In this document: piece by piece, positions 26,747-34,956 of the stretch
Layout of the letters: each line of letters starts with the position of its first letter
Position numbering within the stretch: the first letter of the stretch is position 1
From: CAYSJU01 sp964431495
GTDB taxonomy: Bacteria; Omnitrophota; Gorgyraeia; Tantalellales; Tantalellaceae
Length of the DNA: 64,000 nt
Assembly: GCA_964431495.1 (NCBI GenBank)
Contig: CAYSJU010000004.1
Span: forward strand, 1 to 64,000
Direction: 5' to 3'
The notes under the pieces: generated by a model
Seen by the model: only the letters and a program-made list of their open reading frames with translations
Database searches by the model: none
What the model was told of the DNA's origin: nothing
Position numbers and translations under genes: made by a program

Positions 26747-29545
26747 ATGGGTAAAGATCATATTTACGTAAGAGGAGCCAGGGAACATAACCTGAAGAAC
26801 ATTGACGTCAGGATCCCGAGGAACGCCTTGTGCGTAGTGACGGGGCTGTCGGGCTCGGGCAAATCGTCCCTGGCGTTCGATACAATATACGCTGAAGGGC
26901 AGAGGCGGTATGTGGAATCATTGTCCAGTTATGCCAGGCAGTTCCTGGAGCAACTCCAGAAACCCCATGTGGATTATATAGAAGGGCTTTCACCGGCCAT
27001 AAGCATCGAGCAGAGGACCAGCGCCAAGAATCCGCGTTCGACCGTTTCAACACAGACCGAGATATACGACTACCTGCGCGTCCTGTTCGCGCGCATAGGC
27101 ATTCAGCACTGTCCAAGGTGCGGCAGGGAGATATCGGGACAGAGCTCACAGCAGATAGTCGACAGGATAATGTCCCTGCCAGCCGGGACGAAATTGATAA
27201 TACTCGCGCCTATCGTCAGTGGCAGGAAGGGCGCGCATGTTGAAGTAATGAAGAATGTCAGGAAGGACGGCCTTATAAGAATAAGGCTCGACGGAAAGAT
27301 CGTTGATATCGGTGACAGGATACCTGACCTGAACAAAAAGGTCAAGCATACCATTGAAGCTGTGGTTGACAGGCTGGTCATAAAAGAAGGGGCGCGCACA
27401 CGTGTTTCTGATTCCGTTGAAATAGCCCTTAAGCTCGGTTCAGGGGTCATCATCGCTGCCCCGGCTGACGGCGAGAAGAAGATCAAGGATGATCTCCTTT
27501 TCAGCGAGCATAACGCCTGCCTGGCATGCGGTATAAGTTTTGAGAAACTCGCGCCCAGGAATTTTTCGTTCAACAGCCCTTACGGGGCGTGTCCCACCTG
27601 TAATGGGCTCGGGAACAAACAGGAGATCGACACTGAACTGCTCATCCCGGACAAATCAGAATCCATGCTCCGGGCCATAGTCCCATGGAAAAGAGGGGGC
27701 AAAGGCATTGTCCTTCACTATCGCAGGCGGTTGAGGTCACTGGCCAGGTATCATGGATTTGACCATGACGAGCCATTCGAGAGACTTACCGCCGCGCAAA
27801 AGAAAATGGTCCTCTACGGGGATGATGAAACGGGCTTTGAAGGCGTTATACCGAATCTGGAAAGACGCTTTCGTTATTCAAACAGCGATTACATCAAGGA
27901 AATGATCGATGGGTTCATGTCCATGCAGCCATGTCCTGACTGCAAAGGACAGCGTCTTAACCCCGAATCTCTGGCAGTATATATCGGTGGCAAAAATATC
28001 GCTGAAGTCTGCGCGATGTCCATCCGCGAGGCAAGGGAATATTTCAATGGCTTGAGGCTTGACCAGATAGAGAAAAAGATCGCCGAGGAAGCACTGAAGG
28101 AAATAAACGGCCGGCTTGATTTTCTTACGAACGTCGGGCTGGATTATCTCACTCTTGACAGAAAGAGCAACACCCTTTCCGGAGGGGAAGGCCAGAGGAT
28201 CAGGCTGGCCACGCAGATAGGGGCGAGGCTGGTGGGAGTGCTTTACGTCCTTGATGAGCCGAGCATAGGGTTGCATCAAAAGGACAATAGGAAACTCCTG
28301 GATACACTGGAGGCGTTGAGGGATCTGGGCAATACACTTATTGTGGTGGAACATGACGAAGCGACTATCCGTAAAGCCGATTATATCCTGGATCTGGGGC
28401 CCGGTGCCGGTGAACACGGCGGGAAAGTGGTCTCCTCGGGCCGTCTGGATGATATATTGAATTGCAGGAGTTCGCTCACTGGCAAATATCTTAGAGGAGA
28501 TCTTAAGATAACGGTCCCGGCTGAGAGGCGCGGATATGATTCGAACAAATATCTGGAAATAATCGGAGCCCGCGAGCATAATCTTAAGAACATCGATGTC
28601 AAAGTCCCACTGGGTGTTTTTAATTGCGTGACAGGTGTCTCCGGTTCGGGCAAAAGCACCCTGATACACGATATTCTTTACAACGCTCTGGCGAAAAGGC
28701 TTTACAGGTCCAAGATAAAGCCGGGCAAATATAAGCGCATAAACGGTGTCCCGAATATTGATAAGGTAATAGTGATAGACCAGTCTCCCATCGGGAGGAC
28801 ACCGCGCTCGAACCCGGCCACATATACCGGAGCTTTTGACCACGTCAGAAGACTTTTCAGCTCCCTCCCGGAATCACGCATGCGCGGTTACCGGCCGGGA
28901 AGGTTCAGTTTTAATGTTAAGGGAGGGCGCTGCGAAGCGTGCAGCGGCGACGGCATGAAGAAGATCGAGATGCATTTCCTTCCGGACGTATATGTTCAGT
29001 GCCAGGTCTGCAACGGAAGAAGATTCAACGACCAGACGCTTGAGGTCAGGTACAAGGGGTTGAATATCGCTGAAGTCCTCGATTTGAGCGTTGAGGATGC
29101 TCTCAAAGTGTTCGAGAACATACCTCCGGTAAAAAGCAAATTACAGACGCTTTATGATGTTGGCCTGGGATATATCCGGCTCGGGCAGCAGGCCACCACA
29201 CTGTCCGGCGGCGAGGCGCAAAGGGTCAAACTGTCGACGGAACTGTCCAAAAGGGCCACGGGCAGGACGTTGTATATACTGGATGAGCCTACCACAGGGC
29301 TTCATTTCGCGGACATCCATAAACTGCTTGATGTGCTGCACAAGCTGGTATCATACGGGAACACTGTTCTGGTAATCGAGCATAATCTTGATGTCATCAA
29401 ATCAGCCGACCATATAATAGACCTCGGCCCCATGGGCGGGGACGAAGGTGGCGAGGTTGTCGCAAGCGGCACTCCGGAAGAGATCGCGGCCAACCGCCGG
29501 TCATACACCGGTGAATACCTTAAAAAGGTCTTGCCAGTCTCATGA
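26747..29545 (+). CDS. uvrA: excinuclease ABC subunit A
   Basis: A 932-residue DNA-damage sensor of nucleotide excision repair. Two ABC ATPase modules have Walker A GLSGSGKSSLAFD and GVSGSGKSTLIHD and signature motifs TLSGGEGQRIRL and TLSGGEAQRVKL. Zinc-finger Cys pairs include CLACG with CPTCNG, CPDCKG, and CEACSG with CQVCNG. Full length for UvrA. I choose the ATG at 26747, six codons into the longest frame, because the -10 box at 26733-26738 overlaps the upstream codons. No ribosome site is present, so the mRNA may be leaderless. Confidence 0.96.
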   Translation: MGKDHIYVRGAREHNLKNIDVRIPRNALCVVTGLSGSGKSSLAFDTIYAEGQRRYVESLSSYARQFLEQLQKPHVDYIEGLSPAISIEQRTSAKNPRSTVSTQTEIYDYLRVLFARIGIQHCPRCGREISGQSSQQIVDRIMSLPAGTKLIILAPIVSGRKGAHVEVMKNVRKDGLIRIRLDGKIVDIGDRIPDLNKKVKHTIEAVVDRLVIKEGARTRVSDSVEIALKLGSGVIIAAPADGEKKIKDDLLFSEHNACLACGISFEKLAPRNFSFNSPYGACPTCNGLGNKQEIDTELLIPDKSESMLRAIVPWKRGGKGIVLHYRRRLRSLARYHGFDHDEPFERLTAAQKKMVLYGDDETGFEGVIPNLERRFRYSNSDYIKEMIDGFMSMQPCPDCKGQRLNPESLAVYIGGKNIAEVCAMSIREAREYFNGLRLDQIEKKIAEEALKEINGRLDFLTNVGLDYLTLDRKSNTLSGGEGQRIRLATQIGARLVGVLYVLDEPSIGLHQKDNRKLLDTLEALRDLGNTLIVVEHDEATIRKADYILDLGPGAGEHGGKVVSSGRLDDILNCRSSLTGKYLRGDLKITVPAERRGYDSNKYLEIIGAREHNLKNIDVKVPLGVFNCVTGVSGSGKSTLIHDILYNALAKRLYRSKIKPGKYKRINGVPNIDKVIVIDQSPIGRTPRSNPATYTGAFDHVRRLFSSLPESRMRGYRPGRFSFNVKGGRCEACSGDGMKKIEMHFLPDVYVQCQVCNGRRFNDQTLEVRYKGLNIAEVLDLSVEDALKVFENIPPVKSKLQTLYDVGLGYIRLGQQATTLSGGEAQRVKLSTELSKRATGRTLYILDEPTTGLHFADIHKLLDVLHKLVSYGNTVLVIEHNLDVIKSADHIIDLGPMGGDEGGEVVASGTPEEIAANRRSYTGEYLKKVLPVS

Positions 29546-29549
29546 TATT

Positions 29550-29578
29550 TTGTTAGCATATTCCTTATAGTATATATA
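29550..29578 (+). promoter_or_regulatory. possible promoter of the TPR-Exb-TonB operon
   Basis: TTGTTA (29550-29555), 17-base spacer, TATATA (29573-29578). The surrounding sequence is A+T-rich, so chance matches are possible. Confidence 0.35.
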
Positions 29579-29612
29579 CCGTAATATAGCTATTATTGGC
29601 GCCTAAAACTCC

Positions 29613-32051
29613 ATGAGAAAAACATTTTATTTTATCATTATATTACTCTTTTTGAGCTGCGTGCCCGCCTGGCCGGTCCAGAGGCAGTTACAGTCCGAAG
29701 TTGATTTCGCCCGGAAGGCAATAAGGGACGGGTTCTATGATCTGGCGGAAAACAAGTTGAGCTTCTTGTTGGACGCGGACATACCGAAAAAGCTCGCGGC
29801 TGAAGCGCATCTGCTCATGGGAAGGGTGTACTATGAAAAGGGTCTTTTGCGCAAAGCTGTCCAGGAATTCGATTTTGTGCTGGAGCATTTCAAGATTACC
29901 GACCTTGCTGACGTTGCCGCCTACTGGACGGCTGAGGCCTATTTTAAAAAGGGTAATTACGACCTGGCGATCTCTTTCTATCAGTCTGTCCTGGATGTCC
30001 ATCCTTCCAGTAAATATGTCCCTTATTCGCTTTATTCTCAGGCATGGTGTTATGAAAAGGTCGGCGAATATGACACGGCCGTGGAAGTCTTCCGTGAGGT
30101 CGCGGAGACATTTCCGCAGAATGAACTCGCCATAAAAGCCAGGTATAAGGCAGGGGAGATACTGCACAGGGAAGGGCGGCATGAGGATGCCATAGCGGGA
30201 TTGAAGACTTTCATAGAAAAATATCCCGTTAATGAAATGATATTCGACGCCTATTACATCATGGGCGATTGTTATTACAAGTCAGGTGATTTTGAAAACG
30301 CGGTTGCCAGCCTGACCAAATCGCTGCAGGTGGCGGAAGAACGCCCATGGCGGGCGCTTGCCGAATATAAGATCGCCATGGCTTATGGATACATGTCAGA
30401 TGCCGAAACAAGCGAAAAATGGTTCTTGCTGGCTAAAAATGACAGCTCGGATCCCGAACTGCAGGGCGCGGCAATGATGGGGCTGGCTAATATCCATATC
30501 GAAAGAAAAGAGACACAAAAAGCTGTCCAGGTGTACCGGGATATTGTAGAGGAGATACCGGAGAACAAGTGGACGGATGACGCATATTACTGGCTGGGAG
30601 AAAAGCTTTATAAAAAAGGAGATATGAGTGAAACCCTCAATGTCTATCGTGAGGCCCTGAAGAAATTTCCCAATGGTGAATTTTCTGACGATATGCATTA
30701 TAACCTGGCCTGGACGTATCTTAAGATGGATGACGAGAGTAAGGCGCTGAGAGAGTTCAATAAGACAGTTGAAATATCAGGCGATGAAAAGCTCGCGGTA
30801 AGCGCGCTTTGCAATATCGGGTATATCCTCGAAGGGCAAGGAAGGGATAACCGCGCGGTTGATGTGTATGACAGGGTCCTTCGGGATTATCCAGACAGCC
30901 TGTTAGCGGATTATGCCCAGTACCAGGTAGGATGCCTCCTGAAGAAAACTGACAGTACCGATGCGGCGATATTGGCGTTCCAGTCCCTCTTGGTGAATTT
31001 CCCGGCTTCCAATCTAATGGATAAAACCGTTTATCAATTAGGTATTCTATACGCGGAGAAGGGAGATTACAGGACCTCGATCAGCCAGTTTGAAAGGATA
31101 TTAAAGGACTTCCCGCGCAGTGGTCTTTACTATGAAGCGTTATTGCAAAAGGCCAATTCTCTCTATAATAATGGCGAATACGCTAGATCAATTGAAATAT
31201 ACGATGAGATACTCCGGACATTTGAGAATAAAGCGCTCCTGTTAAGGGCTAAATATCATAAGGGTTGGGCTTATTATAAGACGGGCAGGGAAGAACAGGC
31301 TCTGAGAATATTCGAGAGCATTTTAAAAGAAGGAGAAAGCGGAATGCTTGCGCCGGGGATCAATCTCTGGTTCGGGGAGTATTATTACAATAAGGGTGAA
31401 TTCGATAAAGCGGACAAGTATTTTTCCGGGATACTGGAAGATTATCCCGACAGCATATTCGCGGGAGATGCCGCCTACTGGCAGGGATGGGTCCTCTGTG
31501 ACAAGGGGATGCTGAAGGAAAGCATTAAGCAGTTCGAGATGGTGCCGGAGGTCTATCCTGGCAGCAAGTGGGCGCCTCAGGCGATATTGACCATAGGGGA
31601 TATCCTGAGGAAACGCGGTTCTTCCAGGAAAGCCATTGCCCGGTACAGGACCCTTCTGCGCAGATATCCTGGCAGCGCCATCACCAATATCGCGAATAAC
31701 CGCATAGGGATGATCCTGAAAGGCGAGGGCAACTATGACCTCGCAATAGGGTATTTCAAGATAGCATTGACCGGGGAAAATTCCAGTGTCAACGCGCAGA
31801 TACAATTTGACATAGCGGAATGTTATGAAAAGAAAGAAATGGAGAATGAGGCTATTGAAGAATATCTTAACGTGGAATACAAGTACCCACGTGGCGATTT
31901 CTGGGTAATACGGGCCCGGCTGAAATGCGCTGAATTACTGGAAAGACAGGGGAAGATGGGAAGGGCTGTCAGTATTTACAGGAAACTGGCCGAAGGGGAA
32001 GGGAAAGAGGCCGAATACGCTAAAGAAAAAATAAAATGGATGAAGAAGTGA
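29613..32051 (+). CDS. secreted tetratricopeptide-repeat protein
   Basis: An 812-residue protein with an N-terminal signal peptide (hydrophobic FYFIIILLFLSCVPAWP) and then TPR units over almost its whole length. Many follow the outer-membrane-lipoprotein (BamD/YbgF) TPR pattern, with repeated YYxKGxYxxAIxxFxxxLxxFP stretches. It is followed by ExbB, ExbD and TonB genes, so it is likely a periplasmic scaffold of a proton-motive-force driven envelope complex. A Cys at about residue 16 is not in a convincing lipobox. No ribosome site is clear before the ATG. Confidence 0.88.
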   Translation: MRKTFYFIIILLFLSCVPAWPVQRQLQSEVDFARKAIRDGFYDLAENKLSFLLDADIPKKLAAEAHLLMGRVYYEKGLLRKAVQEFDFVLEHFKITDLADVAAYWTAEAYFKKGNYDLAISFYQSVLDVHPSSKYVPYSLYSQAWCYEKVGEYDTAVEVFREVAETFPQNELAIKARYKAGEILHREGRHEDAIAGLKTFIEKYPVNEMIFDAYYIMGDCYYKSGDFENAVASLTKSLQVAEERPWRALAEYKIAMAYGYMSDAETSEKWFLLAKNDSSDPELQGAAMMGLANIHIERKETQKAVQVYRDIVEEIPENKWTDDAYYWLGEKLYKKGDMSETLNVYREALKKFPNGEFSDDMHYNLAWTYLKMDDESKALREFNKTVEISGDEKLAVSALCNIGYILEGQGRDNRAVDVYDRVLRDYPDSLLADYAQYQVGCLLKKTDSTDAAILAFQSLLVNFPASNLMDKTVYQLGILYAEKGDYRTSISQFERILKDFPRSGLYYEALLQKANSLYNNGEYARSIEIYDEILRTFENKALLLRAKYHKGWAYYKTGREEQALRIFESILKEGESGMLAPGINLWFGEYYYNKGEFDKADKYFSGILEDYPDSIFAGDAAYWQGWVLCDKGMLKESIKQFEMVPEVYPGSKWAPQAILTIGDILRKRGSSRKAIARYRTLLRRYPGSAITNIANNRIGMILKGEGNYDLAIGYFKIALTGENSSVNAQIQFDIAECYEKKEMENEAIEEYLNVEYKYPRGDFWVIRARLKCAELLERQGKMGRAVSIYRKLAEGEGKEAEYAKEKIKWMKK

Positions 32052-32077
32052 TTCGTCATCCTCGGAGGTGAAACACT

Positions 32078-32710
32078 ATGTGGGAACTCGTAGTTAAAGG
32101 CGGACCAATAATATTTTTGATAATCCTGTGTTCCGTTATCGCATTTGCAGTGGTGATTGAAAGGCTGTGGCATCTCCGGCGCGCGAAGATAAATACCACG
32201 GAGTTCATGGGGGGTATCGCGAACATCCTGGAAAGGAACAGGATAATGGATGCAATAGACACGTGCAATGCCACGCCCGGTCCCATAGCGCATATCCTTA
32301 AGGCGGGCATCCTCAAGCATGACCGTTCCAGGACCGAGATCAAGGAATCCATCGAGGACGCGGGGGTGCATGAAGTCCCCCGGCTGGAAAAGAACCTGAG
32401 TGTTCTCGCGACCATCGCCCATATAACGCCTCTTCTTGGGCTTCTGGGAACGGTCACGGGCATGGTGAGGTCTTTCCAGGTCATCGAACAGAAAGCCACG
32501 GCGCTGGTTCCAGTAAACCCAGGCGATCTCGCGGGCGGCATATGGGAGGCGCTTATCACGACCGTGGCGGGGCTGGCAGTGGCCATACCAACCTATGTCG
32601 CGTATAACTTCCTGGTCAGCAAGGTGGATGGCTTCGTGCTGGAGATGGAAAAAAGCTCGACGGATCTGATCAATATTCTTGGATCGAAAAGGGAAGAAGA
32701 TGAAGTTTAA
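32078..32710 (+). CDS. MotA/TolQ/ExbB proton channel family protein
   Basis: A 210-residue membrane protein with one N-terminal segment (PIIFLIILCSVIAFAVVIE) and two C-terminal ones, including ITPLLGLLGTVTGMVRSF and ITTVAGLAVAIPTYVAYN, the standard ExbB/TolQ topology. With ExbD it forms the proton-driven motor that energises a TonB-like protein. GGAGGTGA precedes the ATG. The downstream exbD-like gene overlaps its end by 11 bases. Confidence 0.93.
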   Translation: MWELVVKGGPIIFLIILCSVIAFAVVIERLWHLRRAKINTTEFMGGIANILERNRIMDAIDTCNATPGPIAHILKAGILKHDRSRTEIKESIEDAGVHEVPRLEKNLSVLATIAHITPLLGLLGTVTGMVRSFQVIEQKATALVPVNPGDLAGGIWEALITTVAGLAVAIPTYVAYNFLVSKVDGFVLEMEKSSTDLINILGSKREEDEV

Positions 32711-33092
32711 AAGGAAAGTGTTCCTGGAGGAAGGGCACCTGGACATAGCACCTCTTATCGATGTAATATTTCTGCTTTTGATCTTCTTCATGCTTACTTC
32801 CAGTTTTATATTTCAGCCGGGAATACGGGTAAACCTTCCAAAGGCGGTTACAAGCGAAGTATTGCACAGGGAGCTGATCGTGCTGGTGGTAACTGATTCG
32901 AATGATATTTATATAAATGAAAGACTGGTTGATGCTGAAGAGATGGCATCCAGGGTCTCTCTCGCGGCCCGCGAAGGCCGGTCACTTTTGATAAAGGCGG
33001 ATAAAGGAGCCGATCTTGGCAAGGTGATCGAGGTGTGGGATATGTGCCGCCAGGTTGACATGAAGCAGGTAAATATAGCCACGACACAATAG
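32700..33092 (+). CDS. ExbD/TolR biopolymer transport protein
   Basis: A 130-residue protein with a single membrane helix containing the essential Asp in IAPLIDVIFLLLIFFML (near residue 20) and a periplasmic domain ending in a VIEVWDMCRQVDMKQVNI stretch, typical of ExbD. I choose the ATG at 32700 with GGGAAGAAG upstream; the longer frame from 32679 adds residues inside exbB. Partner of the preceding channel protein. Confidence 0.92.
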   Translation: MKFKRKVFLEEGHLDIAPLIDVIFLLLIFFMLTSSFIFQPGIRVNLPKAVTSEVLHRELIVLVVTDSNDIYINERLVDAEEMASRVSLAAREGRSLLIKADKGADLGKVIEVWDMCRQVDMKQVNIATTQ

Positions 33093-33104
33093 ACAGGCGG
33101 TAGC

Positions 33105-33782
33105 ATGAACAGGAATTTCAGAATAGCGTTGATGATGTCCATGGGGATCCACGTGTTCTTCATGTCGGCTGTTGTGATCGTAAACCCGGCTCCCAGACAG
33201 AAGATCAAACCATATATAAACGTGGATTTTCTGGGCCCGCTCCTGAAAAAGACGGCGTTTGATATCATGCTCGAAAGCGCGAATCCAGTGGTAAAGACAA
33301 ATTATACCCACGCGCCTTTAGTCCCGGCATCGGGTTATCTTGAAGCGCCAGCGCCTGAAAGACAGGCGTTAGCGGAAGAATTTTCACGATATTATCTCTT
33401 GAAGGATCCGGAACCGCTCGTTCTGAATTCACTGGCTGCGCCAAAAAGCGTTCCAGAGTTCCTGCTGAGGTTCGAAAGCGACCTTTATTTTTTAGCGAAA
33501 GAGGACAGGGGGGAGAGGAGGCTGATCTACAAGCCGGCCCCCACGGTCTTCATGAAAGGGTTTTGTGGTGTTGAAAATGCATTCACGATAAAGGTGAGGG
33601 TGCTTATATCAGCGGAAGGACTGGTCAAGGTCGCTGAACCTCTTACGGCTTCGGGACATCCGCAGCTTGATATGATCGCGACGAAATATGTCAGGAGCTG
33701 GATATTTGAGCCAAAAGATGAAGCCGGAAGCGATGATGAGTGGCATGAACTCAATGTAGTTCTAAAAACGGAGAATTGGTGA
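33105..33782 (+). CDS. TonB-like energy transducer
   Basis: A 225-residue protein with an N-terminal membrane anchor (residues about 7-27), a Pro-rich periplasmic spacer of moderate length and a C-terminal TonB-type domain (about 145-225: KVRVLISAEGLVKVAEPL, then YVRSWIFEP). It would carry energy from ExbB-ExbD to an outer-membrane partner. No TonB-dependent receptor gene lies nearby; the upstream TPR protein is the obvious candidate partner. Confidence 0.82.
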   Translation: MNRNFRIALMMSMGIHVFFMSAVVIVNPAPRQKIKPYINVDFLGPLLKKTAFDIMLESANPVVKTNYTHAPLVPASGYLEAPAPERQALAEEFSRYYLLKDPEPLVLNSLAAPKSVPEFLLRFESDLYFLAKEDRGERRLIYKPAPTVFMKGFCGVENAFTIKVRVLISAEGLVKVAEPLTASGHPQLDMIATKYVRSWIFEPKDEAGSDDEWHELNVVLKTENW

Positions 33783-33783
33783 T

Positions 33784-34044
33784 ATGGTCCGGATTGATAT
33801 TTCCACGGCGCTTTTTATATATCTTTTTATCTCCGTGATCGTTGTTTTTCTGGCATGGGTATTTTTTGATTTCGGGACCGGGATGAAAACTTTCAGTTCA
33901 GAAGAGAAATATATCTGGCATTGTTCGATATGCACGCACACGTATATTGACAGCAGGCATGACGAAATATCAAAGTGCCCCAGATGCGGCAGTTACATAG
34001 AAAGGGGCGGGTTTAAGGCCAGGAGGCAACAACTTACTACATGA
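33784..34044 (+). CDS. small membrane protein with zinc ribbon
   Basis: An 86-residue protein. One membrane helix spans about residues 9-30 (LFIYLFISVIVVFLAWVFF). The rest has two Cys pairs, CSIC and CPRC, about 20 residues apart, forming a zinc ribbon of the regulatory or rubredoxin-like type on the cytoplasmic or periplasmic side. It starts one base after the TonB-like stop and is probably co-translated. Function unknown. Confidence 0.75.
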   Translation: MVRIDISTALFIYLFISVIVVFLAWVFFDFGTGMKTFSSEEKYIWHCSICTHTYIDSRHDEISKCPRCGSYIERGGFKARRQQLTT

Positions 34045-34047
34045 TCA

Positions 34048-34133
34048 TCCCCCGTTGCTTTGTTTCGCAAAGCACGCAGGGGGATAAATTCGCACAGTGA
34101 CTTATGTTCACTGTTGTTCCATAAGTCACGTGC
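34048..34133 (+). other. two hairpins in the leader of the wHTH gene, with an alternative fold
   Basis: Hairpin 1 (34048-34084) pairs TCCCCC with GGGGGA and GCTTTG with CAAAGC. Hairpin 2 (34092-34133) pairs GTGACTTATG (34097-34106) with CATAAGTCAC (34120-34129), extended by GCAC/GTGC. The same CAGTGA (34095-34100) can instead pair with TCACTG (34108-34113). The ribosome site of the next gene follows 20 bases later. Confidence 0.45.
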
Positions 34134-34158
34134 TCATTTAAAAAGGGGGGAAAGGAAG

Positions 34159-34383
34159 ATGATTACGCAGATTGGTCTTGTTGCCGGCGACATATGGAAT
34201 TACCTTGATGTTCACAAAGGGACCAGCCAGCTTGAAAGCATAATCTCAGGGCTCGAAAAGGAGAGGGATCTTGTGCTTATGAGTATCGGATGGCTGGCAA
34301 GGGAAGGACATGTCATTCTTGAAGGCGATTCCACAAACTATGTTGTAAGGCTTGTCAGTAAGAGCGCGCGAGACAGATTATGA
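34159..34383 (+). CDS. DUF2582-type winged-helix protein
   Basis: A 74-residue protein matching the small winged-helix DUF2582 pattern: an IWNYLDVHKGT helix, then LVLMSIGWLAREGHVIL, which is the family's most constant stretch. The function of the family is not known; it looks like a DNA- or protein-binding wing. A GGGGGGAAAGGAAG site decides the ATG at 34159; frame residues before it fall in the hairpin leader. Confidence 0.8.
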   Translation: MITQIGLVAGDIWNYLDVHKGTSQLESIISGLEKERDLVLMSIGWLAREGHVILEGDSTNYVVRLVSKSARDRL

Positions 34384-34408
34384 ATGCTAACCATTGAAGG
34401 GGGAGATA

Positions 34409-34693
34409 ATGTCTGAAGATTTGATCAAGAAGGAAAGTGTGTGCTTAGAAGAGGAGAGCCTTCCAATAAAACCTCCCCTGCAGGTCTTGAAGCATACGAC
34501 CATAAACAAGAGGTTCGGGTGGTGGGCCGCGGTGGTTCTCTTGCAGAGCTATGCGAAAAAGCAGGTATGTTTTTACCTGTGGCAGAGGAAGGACGATATC
34601 TGGAAGAGGAAACAGAAGTTCGGCATACATTCCAAGGAAGACTGGGAAATGATCAAGAAGGCCGTCGAAGGATACGTTGGAGAGTTGAGCTAA
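34409..34693 (+). CDS. hypothetical small basic protein
   Basis: About 94 residues, not recognised. The first 30 are acidic and probably flexible; the rest is rich in Lys and aromatic residues (KRFGWWAAVVLLQSYAKKQ, FYLWQRKDDIWKRKQKFG) and ends in a helix. GAAGGGGGAGA precedes the ATG, a strong site. It lies 25 bases after the DUF2582 gene and ends just before the tRNA-Ala promoter. Confidence 0.65.
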   Translation: MSEDLIKKESVCLEEESLPIKPPLQVLKHTTINKRFGWWAAVVLLQSYAKKQVCFYLWQRKDDIWKRKQKFGIHSKEDWEMIKKAVEGYVGELS

Positions 34694-34704
34694 GCGGGAA
34701 GCTG

Positions 34705-34732
34705 TTTACGCCTTGAATATTTGTGATATAAT
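34705..34732 (+). promoter_or_regulatory. tRNA-Ala promoter
   Basis: TTTACG (34705-34710), 16-base spacer, perfect TATAAT (34727-34732), about 20 bases before the tRNA. Confidence 0.6.
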
Positions 34733-34751
34733 ACTACGAAAATTTCGTTGT

Positions 34752-34827
34752 GGGGCTGTAGCTCAGCTGGGAGAGCGCCTGGTTCGCAATCAGGAGGTCA
34801 GGGGTTCGATCCCCCTCAGCTCCACCA
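34752..34827 (+). tRNA. tRNA-Ala (anticodon CGC), CCA encoded
   Basis: Full cloverleaf: acceptor GGGGCTG/CAGCTCC with the G3-U70 pair that marks alanine tRNAs, D arm GCTC/GAGC, anticodon stem CCTGG/TCAGG with loop TTCGCAA, T arm AGGGG/CCCCC... with TTCGATC loop, discriminator A and encoded CCA. Anticodon CGC reads GCG. Confidence 0.95.
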
Positions 34828-34830
34828 ATA

Positions 34831-34859
34831 AAAACCCATGCCGGACCGGTATGGGTTTT
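34831..34859 (+). terminator. Rho-independent terminator after tRNA-Ala
   Basis: AAAACCCATGCCGG and CCGGTATGGGTTTT form a 14-bp stem with one G-T pair, ending in a T tract, 4 bases after the CCA. Confidence 0.75.
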
Positions 34860-34883
34860 CTGCATGCGGGAGATAAAAAAGAC

Positions 34884-34912
34884 TTGACAGAATGATACTA
34901 AGATGGTATCAT
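34884..34912 (+). promoter_or_regulatory. ccdA promoter with operator-like inverted repeat
   Basis: Perfect TTGACA (34884-34889), 17-base spacer, TATCAT (34907-34912). Spacer and -10 hold the inverted repeat ATGATAC (34892-34898) / GTATCAT (34906-34912) with a 7-base gap, ideally placed for a repressor. The Rrf2 protein encoded at 36216 is a candidate binder. Confidence 0.65.
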
Positions 34913-34956
34913 TATAACCTATCAGAAGATTTTAAGGGTAAAAGACAGGAGGGGCG

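Noticed and set aside
27878..28843. 321-codon open frame on the - strand inside uvrA
   Set aside because: uvrA is certain here and the antisense product has no recognisable domain.
34060..34158. 33-codon N-terminal extension of the DUF2582 protein
   Set aside because: It reads through the two leader hairpins, and a strong ribosome site marks the ATG at 34159.
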